Assembly: GCA_030762175.1 (NCBI GenBank)
Contig: JAUJEO010000019.1
Coordinates: forward strand, 1,246,001 to 1,310,000
From: Metallyticus violacea
Lineage: Eukaryota; Arthropoda; Insecta; Mantodea; Metallyticidae
Reading direction: 5' to 3'
DNA length: 64,000 nt
In this document: positions 34,589 through 46,956 of the stretch, piece by piece
Numbering within the stretch: position 1 is the stretch's first letter
Layout of the letters: each line of letters opens with the position of its first letter
Notes under the pieces: generated by a model
Database searches by the model: none
Told to the model about the DNA's origin: nothing
The model's input: only the letters and a program-made list of their open reading frames with translations
Position numbers and translations under genes: made by a program

Positions 34589-34825
34589 TTGTTGTTTTTT
34601 AAGCATCTCAGGTCATCAGCGTCCTATTCAATTCAAGGCGGGAAACGGCCAATAAATTTTACTTAGAGGCCTTTTCTTTCAGGCTTGAGGTTCTTTTTTA
34701 TGCCGTATACCTACGATTCGGGACCAAAGGCTTTACTTCCCTAGCGAAAGGAGCTATACTTAGGCTTTTTATACCCAAAAATCCTTTAACCGCGATCTTG
34801 TGTCTACTACACTAGAACCGAATTC
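34589..34825 (-). repeat. SINE-1 copy f with target-site duplication
   Basis: Minus-strand SINE-1, degraded in the head. It is flanked by the exact 10-base duplication ttgatcgatg at 34,579-34,588 and 34,826-34,835. Confidence 0.9.
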
Positions 34826-35639
34826 TTGATCGATGAAGCTATGTTATGAAGATTCTGGAATCTTGTTCGTCACTTAGAAATGAAGTGATAAGGTTTGCAG
34901 GGCTGAACTCGCTGTTGGCAGCTTTTGGTCTACATACACAGAAGAAGAATGGCGAATACAGAGCAATAAACGATTTTAAGACGGAAATTGTTAAAGGGCT
35001 CTTTTCATGCACAAACTGCCTCTGCTGTGAACATATTAGGCACTCATTAGATAAATTGGAAACAATTGAGCTCTGTATTTCATAGTTCATTGAGTGGGCT
35101 ATTTAAATTTTTTATTTCCATATTGAAGTAGCAGGGCCTTAATTCACGGTCTCGTGCCAGGAGATTATGGATTAAGCAATTGCGATTGTAAACAGCATTA
35201 AAACTAGACTCCTTGAAACTGCTATAGATAAGATAATCATGCAGAAAGGATTTTCTACGTGACATACAGTTTACAAGGTGAACGTCAACTGTACCGGCAA
35301 ACTTCCGTCGGTTATTTAGAGAAGCGGGCTATGTGTTTGATATTCGTATAAAGAATTCAGGGTATCCAGCCACTCATTACTGAGAATTTTCATTTTACCT
35401 ATTTTTCCTGAATATAACTCTAATCACAGGAAAAATAGAGGATAAAAACTCTTACTCGACTGTCAGGAATACATACATCCCGTCATTTCCTCGAGAATCT
35501 TAAGTCATAGATGGAAAAATCACCATTAGTGTGAACAATTTGCAGTAGATCATTTAAGTTCATGGTCACACTTAACCAAATTGCTATACATACAGAAAGG
35601 AAGTTTGTTACAGCAGTAGGTTAGGAGACCTAAACTGGA

Positions 35640-35968
35640 GGTAGCTTTGAGAAAAAGCTGAAACTTCTGCCCCTGTCGAAAGTGAAACAACGCACAGTTT
35701 ACCCTCTGCAGTAGATGTACCAAAATCGACTCCACTACCCAGACTCAAACGCATGAGGGGGGGGGGGGGGAGCGGGCATATTGGCATATGTTCGAAGATC
35801 GCCAGCTTTCCATCAGGCAGCTTCCTAAATGTCCGCACGAGACTGGGTGGATCCCGTTCCAGACCTCCCTGACTTAAAGAAATTCCTAAGCAGGTACTGG
35901 AAATCGAACCCGGTCCTCCTGGCCAGCAGTCAGCAATGCTAACCACTAGACCAAGGAGGTGGTCAACA
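35640..35968 (-). repeat. tRNA-Glu-like SINE (fifth family, candidate)
   Basis: The minus strand begins ccttgGTCTAGTGGTTAGCattg (A-box) and has GGGTTCGATTTCC (B-box) about 40 bases later, closely resembling a tRNA-Glu or tRNA-Asp head. A non-tRNA body follows, containing a run of 14 G on the plus strand (35,757-35,770). The 121-aa minus frame across it is a by-product. Confidence 0.7.
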
Positions 35969-35974
35969 AACATT

Positions 35975-37075
35975 TTACACAGTATTATGTTTACAAGATG
36001 ACATTATTTTGGTTTTTAAGAATTTAAAATTGTTTACTAATATTTCTCACATGTAAACGAAACACAAAATAGTCTGAATTCGGCTTACATAAAATCATTC
36101 GTGTACAAAAAATCGTTTACTTCAGTGCAATAAGTAATGAAATAACAATAGAAACAACAGTTATAACACCAACATGCATAAACATATTTTAAGCAAATTT
36201 ACTGCATTCCAAAATTAATGCTTAATTTAAACACACATGCATCTATATACAAATTTGGCTTTAGGCTTTTGTGAACAATACAAATATAAAATAATTAGGC
36301 ATTTATATCTTACTACAGCTCTCAACAAGTAGAAAAAACAATTCTAACCAAACTACTGGAAAAGAAAATGTAATGCAAAGTACAATTTTCTGTACATATG
36401 TGTAATAAAAAATTGCGGCCCTTATCAAGAGCTCTGCTGATAATGTAAATTGATTTGCTTAAGAAAGCTTCAATTGTTGGAATGGAGAATTTATATTACC
36501 AGTTTTCTCTATATCTAAATCATGATATTGGGTTTACTTTTCTTGGTGCAACGGATAAACAAAAGCAAGGCAAGTAGTAAAGTTTTGAGTTCTGCACTGT
36601 CAGGAAGAAGTGGAAAAACGTTAGAAAATTGCCTTAAACCTAGACTAAACATCTACCGGAGCGGACCACGCAATGGTGCGTATTAATTGAGCCGATTCTC
36701 CACATTTTTGACATAAACATGCATCCCCAAACTTATAGAAGACCATTATCGACGCCAACTAGGAAAGAGGCTCTAACAAACGAACTTCGGGAATCTAGAG
36801 TAGTTTTCGAGTTACGTCTCAGCATATGCTAGGGATATTGAAATTCCGTACTTTTTTCGATTTAAAAGATATTTGTCATTAGATGAAGTTTATATCTGTG
36901 TCGTCCAGACAATGTGCAATTTAATCCCAAGCATGCAGCCATAAGCCAGGAACTGTAGGTTAAGTTCGCTTTCTGAGGATGGAGTGGGGAAATCAGCACA
37001 GATTGAGCATAAATGTATGGGCGAACATTGTGTCCAATCAAATAATTGAACCATATCTAATTCCTACACGGTTAA
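35975..37075. other. AT-rich stretch, nothing recognised
   Basis: No supported gene or repeat. It could hold the unrecognised 5' part of the transposase relic that follows. Confidence 0.45.
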
Positions 37076-37125
37076 GCAAGCACATGCATCTTTAGTTCCC
37101 CACCCATGTTTTGCTTGTATTTTTG

Positions 37126-37506
37126 GAAGATGTCCCTCTGAACATCCGACGTCAGATGTGGTTGCAGCACGATGGAGCTCCACCCCATTCCAGCGTGGAA
37201 GTGCGAAATTATCTCATTGGTGTGCTTCCTGGGCAATGAATTGGAAGAGGTGGTGCTGTAAATTGGCCACCGCGTTCTCCGGACCACAAACCCTTAGATT
37301 TGTTTTTATGGAGACATCTTAAGAGTCTCGTGTACGCATCGTCAGTTGACATTGATGACCAGTTACCCTGGTTGTTTGAGGTGCGTAACACTCCAGATCT
37401 TTTTGAGAGGGTACGAGGATCATTCCTCTGCAGGTACACTCTTTACAGAGGTGTTAGAGGTGGAAATATCGAACAATATCTCTGGTGTTCTATGTTTTAC
37501 TTTTAA
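37126..37506 (+). pseudogene. Tc1/mariner-superfamily transposase, C-terminal fragment
   Basis: One frame with a single in-frame TGA (near 37,236) encodes about 125 residues. MWLQHDGAPPHSSVEVRNYL is the second catalytic Asp block; IGRGGAVNWPPRSPDHKPLD and LFLWRHLKSLVYASSVD are the following conserved blocks. A C-terminal RGGNIEQYL closes the frame at 37,506. From memory this DGAPPH..W-P-RSPDL-P-D-FLWG pattern belongs to the insect transposases that carry an N-terminal DUF4817-type helix-turn-helix. The TGA replaces the Trp of the usual RWIGR motif. The N-terminal half is missing or unrecognisable, so this is a dead copy. Confidence 0.82.
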
Positions 37507-37693
37507 TACTTAAAATACCTTTTCTTAATCCTCCAATTTTTTGTATTTGGTTTTCACGGAGGGTGAAAAGCTGGAATGCAGTTTACTTAATTTTTCTTAG
37601 GTATTTGGTTTTATTCAGGTACATTTTTCCTTTACTCCGTAAAAAGATGTTTATTTTTTTTAAGTACTTACTATGCCCACCATCATTGGCTAG

Positions 37694-37968
37694 GGGTCGG
37701 TCCTGGTGGTGCAGAGGTAACCATACTTATCTTCTAAACCCAAGGTCGCGGGTTCAAACCCGGCCAGGACCGATGGATTTTTTGGGCATAAAATCATAAG
37801 TATGGCTTCCTTTGGAAAGGAAGTAAAGCCATGGGTCCCGTGTCGTACATTTACGGCACGAAAAAGAACCTCAAGCCTGAAAGAAGAGGCCCTGAGCAAA
37901 ATTTGTTGACGCCCTGAATTGAATGGGACGCTGATGACCTGAGATGTTAAAGAGCGTCCTTAAATAAA

Positions 37969-37999
<31 letters not shown>
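37694..37999 (+). repeat. SINE-1 copy g, complete, best preserved
   Basis: Head gggtcggtcctggtggtgc with A-box (tggtgcagaggtaacc) and B-box (gggttcaaacccgg), full body, 3' stem-loop (ggacgct .. agcgtcc) and a pure poly(A) tail of about 24. The exact 12-base duplication atcattggctag lies at 37,682-37,693 and 38,000-38,011. It is probably the youngest copy in the window. Confidence 0.96.
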
Positions 38000-38004
<5 letters not shown>

Positions 38005-38011
38005 TGGCTAG

Positions 38012-41000
38012 AGAGGGGGAAACGTCTTATGAATTTTGAAATGTACCTGCACTTATAATACTGCATGTACATCACAGGCCAAGATGATAACACTTGGGTA
38101 GTGGCTTTACCGTTAAAGTTTAGAGTTACTATGTTATTTGTTAAACACATTGCAATTTATTTTGCTTAATTCGTTAGAGTGAACGAGCAGTTCTGAACAA
38201 CAAAACAAATATGGTAACTACAACGCGAAAAGATTGAAAGGGGGGGGGGCATAATAAATGAACATGCAGCAATGGAGGGTCGTACCTCCTCGTCCATCAC
38301 AATATCTAACGTCACTATACGAGCACGCCTTTAACCACGGCACTATTTAAGAACAGTACATGGAGTAAGTGAAACGGCTACCTTTTTCCCAACTTCCTGT
38401 AGAGGTTTAATCAGTTTAATTAACAGCATGAAATTTAGAAACACAGACCATAAGTTCCCCAATCTCAAAATGCTTATCTAGGACCCCTCCACAATGTTGC
38501 AATTTGTGTGGTTGAATTCTAGGAAACCCAGTTTATTCTGAAAGCTCTGTATTAGGCGGATCAGTGTTGACTGCGTTATTGTCATTCGCATTTCATGCAA
38601 GCCCATGTAAGCATCTCTAATGGAAATTAAATAGGGCAGGTGTAGCAAAATAACTAAGCACTTCAATTCAGCATGGAAAATCCGGCTTATCGCTCTGGGG
38701 ATAAGGTAGAGGTTTGTTCCTATCTTAAAATGTGGGTTAGTTATTTATAATCGCCTAAATATCTCATCTCTTTGTCTTTCAAAGTAGATTTCTAGAATCC
38801 CCAAAAATGTATAACTTTACGGTCTTGGCGAGTATCATCGTATTTTTAAATTTGTGGATCGCCGGATACACGTAGGTTTGGAAAGCTGTGAATTGAAGAA
38901 ATAGAAGAAAGAACTCGTTTCTGAACTCAATATACACACAGTTATTTTCAGATATATACAAGCTTACACAGAGCCAAGGAGTAATTATCCCACCACATGT
39001 TTTACTACTACAAACCGCTGTTAATGAGCACGACTCACACTAGTTCTTCCCCCCCCACCTTGATTCTTATTTTTGTTTAATGCTAAGGAAGAAAAGAACT
39101 AAACCCTAATGCTGAAGCCCTATAATGCTTTCCTTATTAATAACCTACACATTACAGCGCACTTCACGATTAATGCAAGTCAATAATTTAATACGGAAGG
39201 AAATTAAATATATAAATGCAAATATTTGCAATTCTACGTACTGACATTTCTCTTCAAAATATAAGAGCCAAGGAAGTGTCTTGGTTTCGTGAAATCCTTA
39301 AAATTAGGTCCTTAAATTAAATGCATAAAATGTTGCACAGATGCTAGCTAGACGCGCAAATAACGTTTATTGATGGTCCGCCGCTTTCGAGGCCAAAGTG
39401 AATGGAACCAATAAAATGTTCATACCACCTGTTTGAACTAAGTACGGAAATCTATGTATAGTTGCTTGTATTTACAGATATATACGTTTCGGCAATATCT
39501 TATCGTTGGGTGCATTTAATGGAGAAGTCAAAGCCTTTAGAATAGTATGATTTCAACTATTATCTATTCGCTTTTGCTTTTATTTTAACTTAAATATAAC
39601 CACGTGGTATAACTCCTTTCTATAGGACGACTTAAATTCCTAATGTTACGTACATCAGTTCCTAAAGGAAATTACGATTTGATCTTTAATAGTTTTAATT
39701 TATAAAACCTATTAGTGAATATTGTAATAATCTTGAGAGATACCAGTCGTTATTATGCATTTTAATTGTTGGTAATTTACGCATATGTTGCTTTCAGTAC
39801 AGTGCAATCAATGTCAATGCAAAGAGGTACCATGGCGGAATCATGTGTTAGTCCTAATAGTATTGTGAAGCACTGGCAAGGAAATTCGTTGATAAGTGGC
39901 GACAAGGTTATCTCACAGAATTTGTATTTGCAACTTTGTGAATGTTATCCGGAGCTAGCAATTAAATACTACGCATAAACATTAGAGCCATGCATCAAGG
40001 AGTGATACATGCTCATTTGTTTACGCCGGGATAGAAGATACAGAAAACGTAGTGTAGAGCGTAAATAGTGGACCTTCAACAACTGTGATTTACTAACTGG
40101 CAGGAAATCTACAATTCAAGCTATAGCAATTACGAGTATGCACCTCAAAACTGTGGTGAAGCACACGTAACATAGCTTATGTACTACTTCCTAAACCTCT
40201 GGACAAAAGAAAAATTCTGTAATGGGTTCCTGACCAATCATGAAACAGCTCGATGGCGAAGAAAATATCAAGATATTGTGATGAAACATCTTACAAAAAA
40301 CAAAAATATAAAGTGGCAGGCAACTCTGAAAACCAGTCACGTTTTCTGGGTAAACATAAACGCATAGTATTGTACCCTTTGCAGAAATTACTAGAGGTCT
40401 CAAAACATTTATTTCAATGTATTGAAAAGGTTGTAATTGATTTCAGTTTATCTGCCATCAAAATAAATAAATCATTCCAACTATAAACTATTATATTTTT
40501 TCAGATTAATGCTACCGAGTTAATAGTCTGCAACAATACAAATTCACGACGGTAGGTTTACGCAGATTATATTTTGTTTTTAATACGATGCGACTTTAAA
40601 TTTTTCGGTTACGCAATAAACATTTTTATTTTATTGTTTTAATGCATGTCCTTCCTACGCGACGCTGGCAATTGATCACCTGTAACAAATATCATTTTTA
40701 CATTTTGCGGTAGAAAGATAGGCACCTTTTAGCTGCATTTTAATGCGATTTTGTGCCCGAAATAATACCAGAATTGTCATATTAAACATTGCAGGAATGA
40801 GCATTTTGGTAGTTAGGGGTGAAAATACCATTTAATAATCGGAAAGAAGTTAACTTTTGAAAAATATCCCAGTATTACAAAAGCGAAATGGTGCTATAGG
40901 CTGTAAGACTGTCGAAGGAATTATTAGAAGGGGAAAGCGTGTCTTTTGTTGTATACGCTCAAGGATAAAAGTGAAAATGAAAACAAAGCATTCTCTCAAG

Positions 41001-41395
41001 TCTTGTAATCAGGCCGGTTATAGGATCCACAATCCATGACGAGTTTCGTAAGGAAGTGTTCCTGCAATCTGGAGAACATTTAATGATCCATACTGCATCG
41101 GTCTCAGTTCGAATTCCATAGCAGTGAACGTTTCTACTGATATTAAATCGGAAGGAAACGAAGTCAGAATTGTAATTATTTGAGCGCTTTGTTATAAAAC
41201 ATGGAGCATTTAGCAATTCTCGTTTCAAGCCGGTAAAATGGGGTAGCAACAATAACTTTTTAGTTTAACCTTTCATTAACTTGGGATTAGAAGAATGGGA
41301 AAAAATTGGGTAAGGGTGACCTGTATTTTACGAAACCTTTTTATTTGATCCATGTTCCCTTATATGGGATAATATCGATCATATGCTTATTTTTA
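38012..41395. other. AT-rich stretch, nothing recognised
   Basis: No supported gene. Poly(G) of 10 lies near 38,240 and a C run near 39,050. The 60-97 aa open frames at 40,179-41,252 overlap on both strands and carry no domain. Confidence 0.45.
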
Positions 41396-41398
41396 ATG

Positions 41399-41504
41399 AT
41401 GTTAGATCTTTATTATAGTTACAACGATTGGTGTTTAATGTATCTTCAATAATGTTAGATCTTTATTATAGTTACAACGATTGGTGTTTAATGTATCTTC
41501 AATA
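41399..41504. repeat. 53-bp perfect tandem duplication
   Basis: 41,399-41,451 is repeated without change at 41,452-41,504 (unit begins atgttagatctttattatag). It is either very recent or an assembly artefact. Confidence 0.97.
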
Positions 41505-41929
41505 TAAATACACTTCCTTTGCATCTTTTACTCCAATTTAAATTGCAAATGCATGATACAAAAATATCAAATCTACTCCATACGAATATCATCAGGGTCT
41601 GCAAGATAGAATTTGTCAGTTTATTAAGTGCCGTTTCAGACAGTATTCTAGATCATCTGATTTTGCTCATTTTCATAAGATTTTCCGAGCTTTGTAGGAT
41701 AAACAATCTGACTGTTCCATTTAATTGTACTTAATTAATTTTATTTATGTAGAGGATGCCTTATTCTTTATTTTCCCAACAAAGATTCTGACATTTCTTT
41801 TATTTGCAGTTTTTCAGTTACAATATCATCACTTGCCGGGGACTTGATTTGAAGTGTCGATATGCATTACTACAATGATAGTTTGATAAATAGCTTAGTT
41901 CCCATACTAATAGAGGACAACGGCGAAAT

Positions 41930-43110
41930 CTGTATATTGCTTTCTATGTATCTATGTTCTGTCATTCAGTTATTATTCATTGTTTGGCAGTCGTTTAAAC
42001 GTAAGCGTTTCGCGTGACAGTAAAAAAATGGATAAGATAAGTGGTGTTAATAAATTCTTTTTGCTGGAAGAGAATGACAGAATTTTGCCTGTATTGGGTG
42101 ACACATACCTTTCCTATGAAATCGTTTGACTTAAGTTAAATGAGTTCAAGCGAGACAGATCAAGCATCAAAGCTGCACCATGTCCTGGAGCTCCAAAAGG
42201 GACTCTAATCATGGATAAAGTCAAATGTTGTTTTGGGACACAGATGAGTGAAAGTGTTCAAGTTAGCAGAGTCCATGGCCATCTCAATTGCGCGGGTTCA
42301 TTTTATCTTACATAATACATAACAAATAACTTTGCGCAAGGGTGGACGCCGCGTCTGCTCCGGAGCAAAAGAGAAATCGCAAGCTGACTGTTTGGAAATG
42401 TTCAAGAATAATCCAACCGATATTTACGGCATTTTGTGACAATGGACAAAACGTGGATTCATTATTATACACAGGAAACGAAAGAGCAGTCTACCAGCTC
42501 TGAAAAAGCGAAATGCTTTCCATCCGCTGGAAGGGTGATGACTTCGGTTCTTTGGGACGCAAAAGGAATTAATTCTCTTGATTGACTACTTGGAGAAGTA
42601 GTACATATCACTTTTGTAGAGGGGAAGTAAAGCCGTGGGTCCCGTGTCGCACATTTACGGCACGAAAAAGAACCTCAAGCCTGAAAGAGAGGCCTCTGAG
42701 CAAAATTTGTCAGCCGTTTCACGCCCTGAGTTGAATGGGACGCCGATGACCTGAGATGTTAAAGAGCGTCAACTTTTGTAGAGTGTAAAGATAGCGATCG
42801 GGGAAAAAACGTCCGGAAATGGCCAAACGAAATTGTTTCACTATAGCAATGCGCCGGTGCATTCCAGTCGCGTCACTAAAGACAAATTGATCGAATCATG
42901 ATTTGAAATGTTTCATTATCCGCCTTATTCGCTTTCTCGGATGATCGTTTGTTTCCGAAACTGAAAACTTTCCAGGTTAAGCATAAATGAAGTAAAATGA
43001 AGAGTTTTACAGGAGCTAAAAGGGATCTGGAAGAAACCCACATGGAGAAACTTGGTGCAAGTGCATTGAACTATGAGGGAAGTCTGTTGAAAAATAAAAT
43101 ATTTGCAATA
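41930..43110 (+). pseudogene. mariner transposase relic, split by a SINE
   Basis: Plus-strand mariner with the family's block order. The frame opens at ATG 42,028 (MDKISGVNKFFLLEEN...). A PGAPKG-like motif is at about 42,195. TMDKTWIHYYTQETKEQS at about 42,440-42,494 carries the first catalytic Asp. AGRVMTSVLWDAKGI follows (about 42,525-42,570). After the SINE insertion (42,622-42,771) come a degraded NAPVHSSR-like block (about 42,850) and the YPPYS..DxxLF equivalent (about 42,920). The final CIxxxG region is near 43,050. Stops and frame changes are present throughout. It is not the same subfamily copy as the relic at 6,281. Confidence 0.85.
42622..42771 (+). repeat. SINE-1 copy h, 5'-truncated, nested in mariner
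   Basis: Starts mid-body (gggaagtaaagccgtggg) and runs to the 3' stem-loop. The exact 12-base duplication acttttgtagag lies at 42,610-42,621 and 42,772-42,783. It lacks the tRNA head, so it is not transcribable on its own. Confidence 0.95.
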
Positions 43111-43169
43111 CTGAACTTCTTCTCTTTAGTACCAAATCTAGCCACTTATCAAACACCCTTTATATTTTC

Positions 43170-46100
43170 ATCGGTGTCAGAAGCATTTAATTGGTGGTAC
43201 TCGTATACAAATATGATTGAGATTATCGCTGTCATCGCCTGTATTATGCGGTACAGCTGGTTCATCATCCTCCCAAGACCTTCGCTACTGTTCTCTTTTC
43301 CTTGGAACTACAGATTGCTTGGAACATTCAGTTGTTTTCCTCGACGACGTCTGTTAGTGTTGGTTCGTCTACACGTACTCGTTTGAGCTGTTCCAAGAAA
43401 GATCAGTCCACGTTATCTCTTAGGGGAATGAACATATGATGCGTCGGGGATTTGTCTTAATACCATCTGAGGACAGATTGGCTATATTTAAAATTTTACT
43501 GAATCCAGAGGTGACATTAAATGCTGAACTTAATTTAACATTTTAAAAAGTTTCTTTAAGCTTTCTTGGAAATGATTTGAAGATCACTCAGAAGAGAGAC
43601 CTTCGTTTGAGACCTTCCTTTCAACAAGAAATCTCCCTCTATGCCCTTTCAGCGGCATGAAAAATGCCATGTCAAGCGGCAAACAGATGTAGGTGGAATT
43701 TGCAGTGGTTAATGTAAACTTAATGTTGTGTGGAGTGCAAGGCTTAATATATGTGTGTTTTATTTCATCCAAAGACTCGACATGACTATAATCTAATAAC
43801 TCGATAAGTTATGAAGAACATGCGTTTTAGACGCCCAAAAAGGCACTAAATAAATAAATAATTAAAAAAACAGGAAAAAGATGTACTCTGAAAGCATATT
43901 TTGTGTACAAATTTTGCTAAAACCTTTAGTTTTCTCATTTTGTACAACATTCTGAGGAATGTCACTCTTGCAAATGCATGGGGTACATGCCATAATAAAA
44001 GTAATTTTCTTTTCTACTTTCAGTATGTTCTCATTGATGCCATATGCACTAATCAGAATGGAGCTTAAGCAATAGTTTCAAAGCATGGTGATCAAAACTG
44101 ATAAGTAATTATTCCCTCCTATGTTCATTTTTTTTATTCCTATAAGCTCTGCTACGATTCTACAAGGGATATAGGAAGCCATTCTCATGCATTTTCTTGT
44201 TCACTATTGGCGGTTCGCATAAACTGTGTAATTGGCGAGATTTGGTGATCTGCGAATTCAAAATGTAAAAGCGGCACAAGATCTATTGCCGCATAATACA
44301 AAAAGAAAGAAAAAAATGATATGGAATCAGTTTTCGAAGTTTTACGCCGAACGAAATTACGAGATTGAACAAACGAGCTACGAACTGTTATTATAACCTC
44401 AAATGTTCATTTGTTTTTCATTGCAATTATCTTACCGAATCCCACTCTTGCTGGTACTTTTGCTAAAGAATTTAATTGAGCTTTCAAACTCATGCTTGTT
44501 GTCATTAGATAATTATTTCTCGACCTTAGATCTCCAAATAATTATGACAACAAACATTCGTTAACCTCAAATAAATTACCGAAAAATTATCAGCTTTCGT
44601 GGTAATACTGAAGATATTGTGTTTACTGTGCTAAGATTTTCTTCGTAGTGAGCAGTTTTTAATGCAGAGATAGGTATTTCTTTTTACGACAATCTTTTAA
44701 GGAATAATAAAACTATTATAGATGCAGAATGGCAAATATGTGTAAATTGACAAAGCATTGACTGCCATACAGAATAAATAAATAAATAAATAAATAAATA
44801 CATAAATGATAATATTTTGGGCAACCCAAATTTAAGAGAGATTTTTTTTAAATAAAATGCTTTGTCATTCGCAATTCCGAATTGTAAAATATCTTCTTTT
44901 TTAACGGAAAAGATGAACAGGAGTAAGTTAAAGACCGTTTTGCATTGAGGAAAACTTAGGTAAACAGAAAAGTAAAGGGAACTGTTTTTTACTAACACCA
45001 ACACTTGCATTAGATGGAATATTTGAATTTTATATACGCATTTTTACTTACTGCTTTATTGCAGATGCGGCTGAAATATGGGAATTTCGCTAACCGTTGC
45101 CGATACACAGCAGCATTGAGAAGGTATCTTTATATTCGGAAAATATCTCTAATCTTTTACGTAATTTCCAATTAACAACTCAATTGAATGCAGAATGTAA
45201 AAATTGCTGATAAAAATATGTCGCTACACATTGTTGGCACTATGCTGTGTTTATATCCATGCAGGAATTATTGATTGTTGTAAGACTTTGGAAAAAAAAA
45301 AGAATTATATCGTTGTATGGCCTGATTATTTAATGTTCTGAACGTTTATTATTGTTTTTTTTAACAAAAACTAAAAACAAAAGCTGTAGACATTCTTAAA
45401 TATACAAATTGCAAGAGGGAAAAGGACATTAAAATGATAACTTAGAATAAAATGCATTTACGTAAGAACTTCGTCAGAATGCTTTATTTTTATTCGTGTA
45501 CTTATATTAAAAGCCTTTAAATTTATAGATTGAAATAAAATGGGCATTTTCCTAAACATACTATTTATATTTATCACCGATAGCTAGGGCCCTCTAATTT
45601 CTTATTAAAGGGTAGTAAAATCTCAGACCAGGATTTAAGTACAGCCATATCAAATCACCGGTATTTCGGTTACATTCCTGGTGATCCTGGTGTATTGATT
45701 CCTCCAAATGTAATGTAGAGCACTTTTATAGACCGTGTACGGAGAGAGCGCATCTCTTGCAGCTAGACAACTACCCTAGCTCTAATACTTGAACATTTGG
45801 GGTACTTTGGTCCTCATTTCACAATTAGCCTGTCTTTTCCTATACATTATAGAAATAATATTTTACTATCTCTCTGGTCACTTCTGCACATAATTTGTTT
45901 ATATTTTCTCCAAACCACACAGAAAGCTCATATTTGCAAGACAAAACTACGGAGCATTGGAGTCCAGACATCGGCGAAGAGTGACTTTTTATATAGGATA
46001 GCTGAGACCTGGAATGTTGAAATTAATGGAAAATGTACTCGTAATTTATGTTAAATATATACCAAAATGACTACAATCTTATCATTACTGTTTTCATGTT

Positions 46101-46180
46101 TAAAATTATAGCATGTGACTATCTTAGTAATAATTAAAATCATAGTAAATTATATTTGTTCTAAAAATAAAACAACTAAA
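43170..46180. other. AT-rich stretch, nothing recognised
   Basis: No supported gene. A short (AAAT)n run lies at about 44,774-44,802. The open frames at 44,684-45,010 and 45,797-46,054 are low-complexity or lack a domain. Confidence 0.45.
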
Positions 46181-46191
46181 TCATTACAGAT

Positions 46192-46372
46192 TACCACAAT
46201 ACAACTAAAATAGCGAAACATAAGCAATATTTTGCATAGATATCGTATGCATCCTGTTTGGGTCCAAAAATTAAATATTTTCATAATTCAAATTATCACA
46301 ATACAACTAAAATAGCGTAACTTAAGCAACATTTTGCAATGATATCGTCTACATCCTGTTTGCGGTTCTATG
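46192..46372. repeat. 102-bp imperfect duplication
   Basis: The block caatacaactaaaatagcg(a/t)aac.taagcaa and the following tttgca..gatatcgt..catcctgtttg recur 102 bases apart (from 46,198 and from 46,300) with scattered substitutions. Confidence 0.85.
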
Positions 46373-46956
46373 TTCTACATAATCCCAGAAACGGGAAGAC
46401 AAACGTGCACAGACCAAGGCTAGCCTACACAGTAACAAAAACTCCATGAAATACCCTTTTTACCTATCCTTGATAGGGATTTGAAAAATCATTACTACGC
46501 TTACGCAAGGCAGGCTGAGCTTTTGATCATCTATCTGCGTCACAGACAAGGAACTAATTCCAATAAGGAAATATTTCACAATTAAAACAACCAGCCAACT
46601 TTTGGGTGGGCTAATTTTACTGGATGTTGCTACTGAGTCCAGGCGTATTGTAATTAAATCGCGGTAGAATCGCTAGTATGGAGTAGCCTCTCAAGATAGT
46701 TACTTTTCTTTGAAATAATCACGGGCTTTTCAGCATTCTTAAAAGGCCACATGTTCAAACATCAGAAGAAACTCAAGTGATTAACGTAATAATAAATTAA
46801 TATATGTACGGTTTTAAGCTTTTTCTAACTTAAGATATTGAAAACTTAAACGGTACCTCTCAACATTGCCTATCTCCGCGGACGCACTAATTGCTGTCGA
46901 CAGAAGGCTCCGTCATTTCAGATAACAGCTTCCGTAACAAATTTATTACATGTGAT

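Noticed and set aside
35608..35973. 121-aa minus-strand frame
   Set aside because: It lies over a tRNA-Glu-like SINE; the B-box falls inside the supposed coding region.
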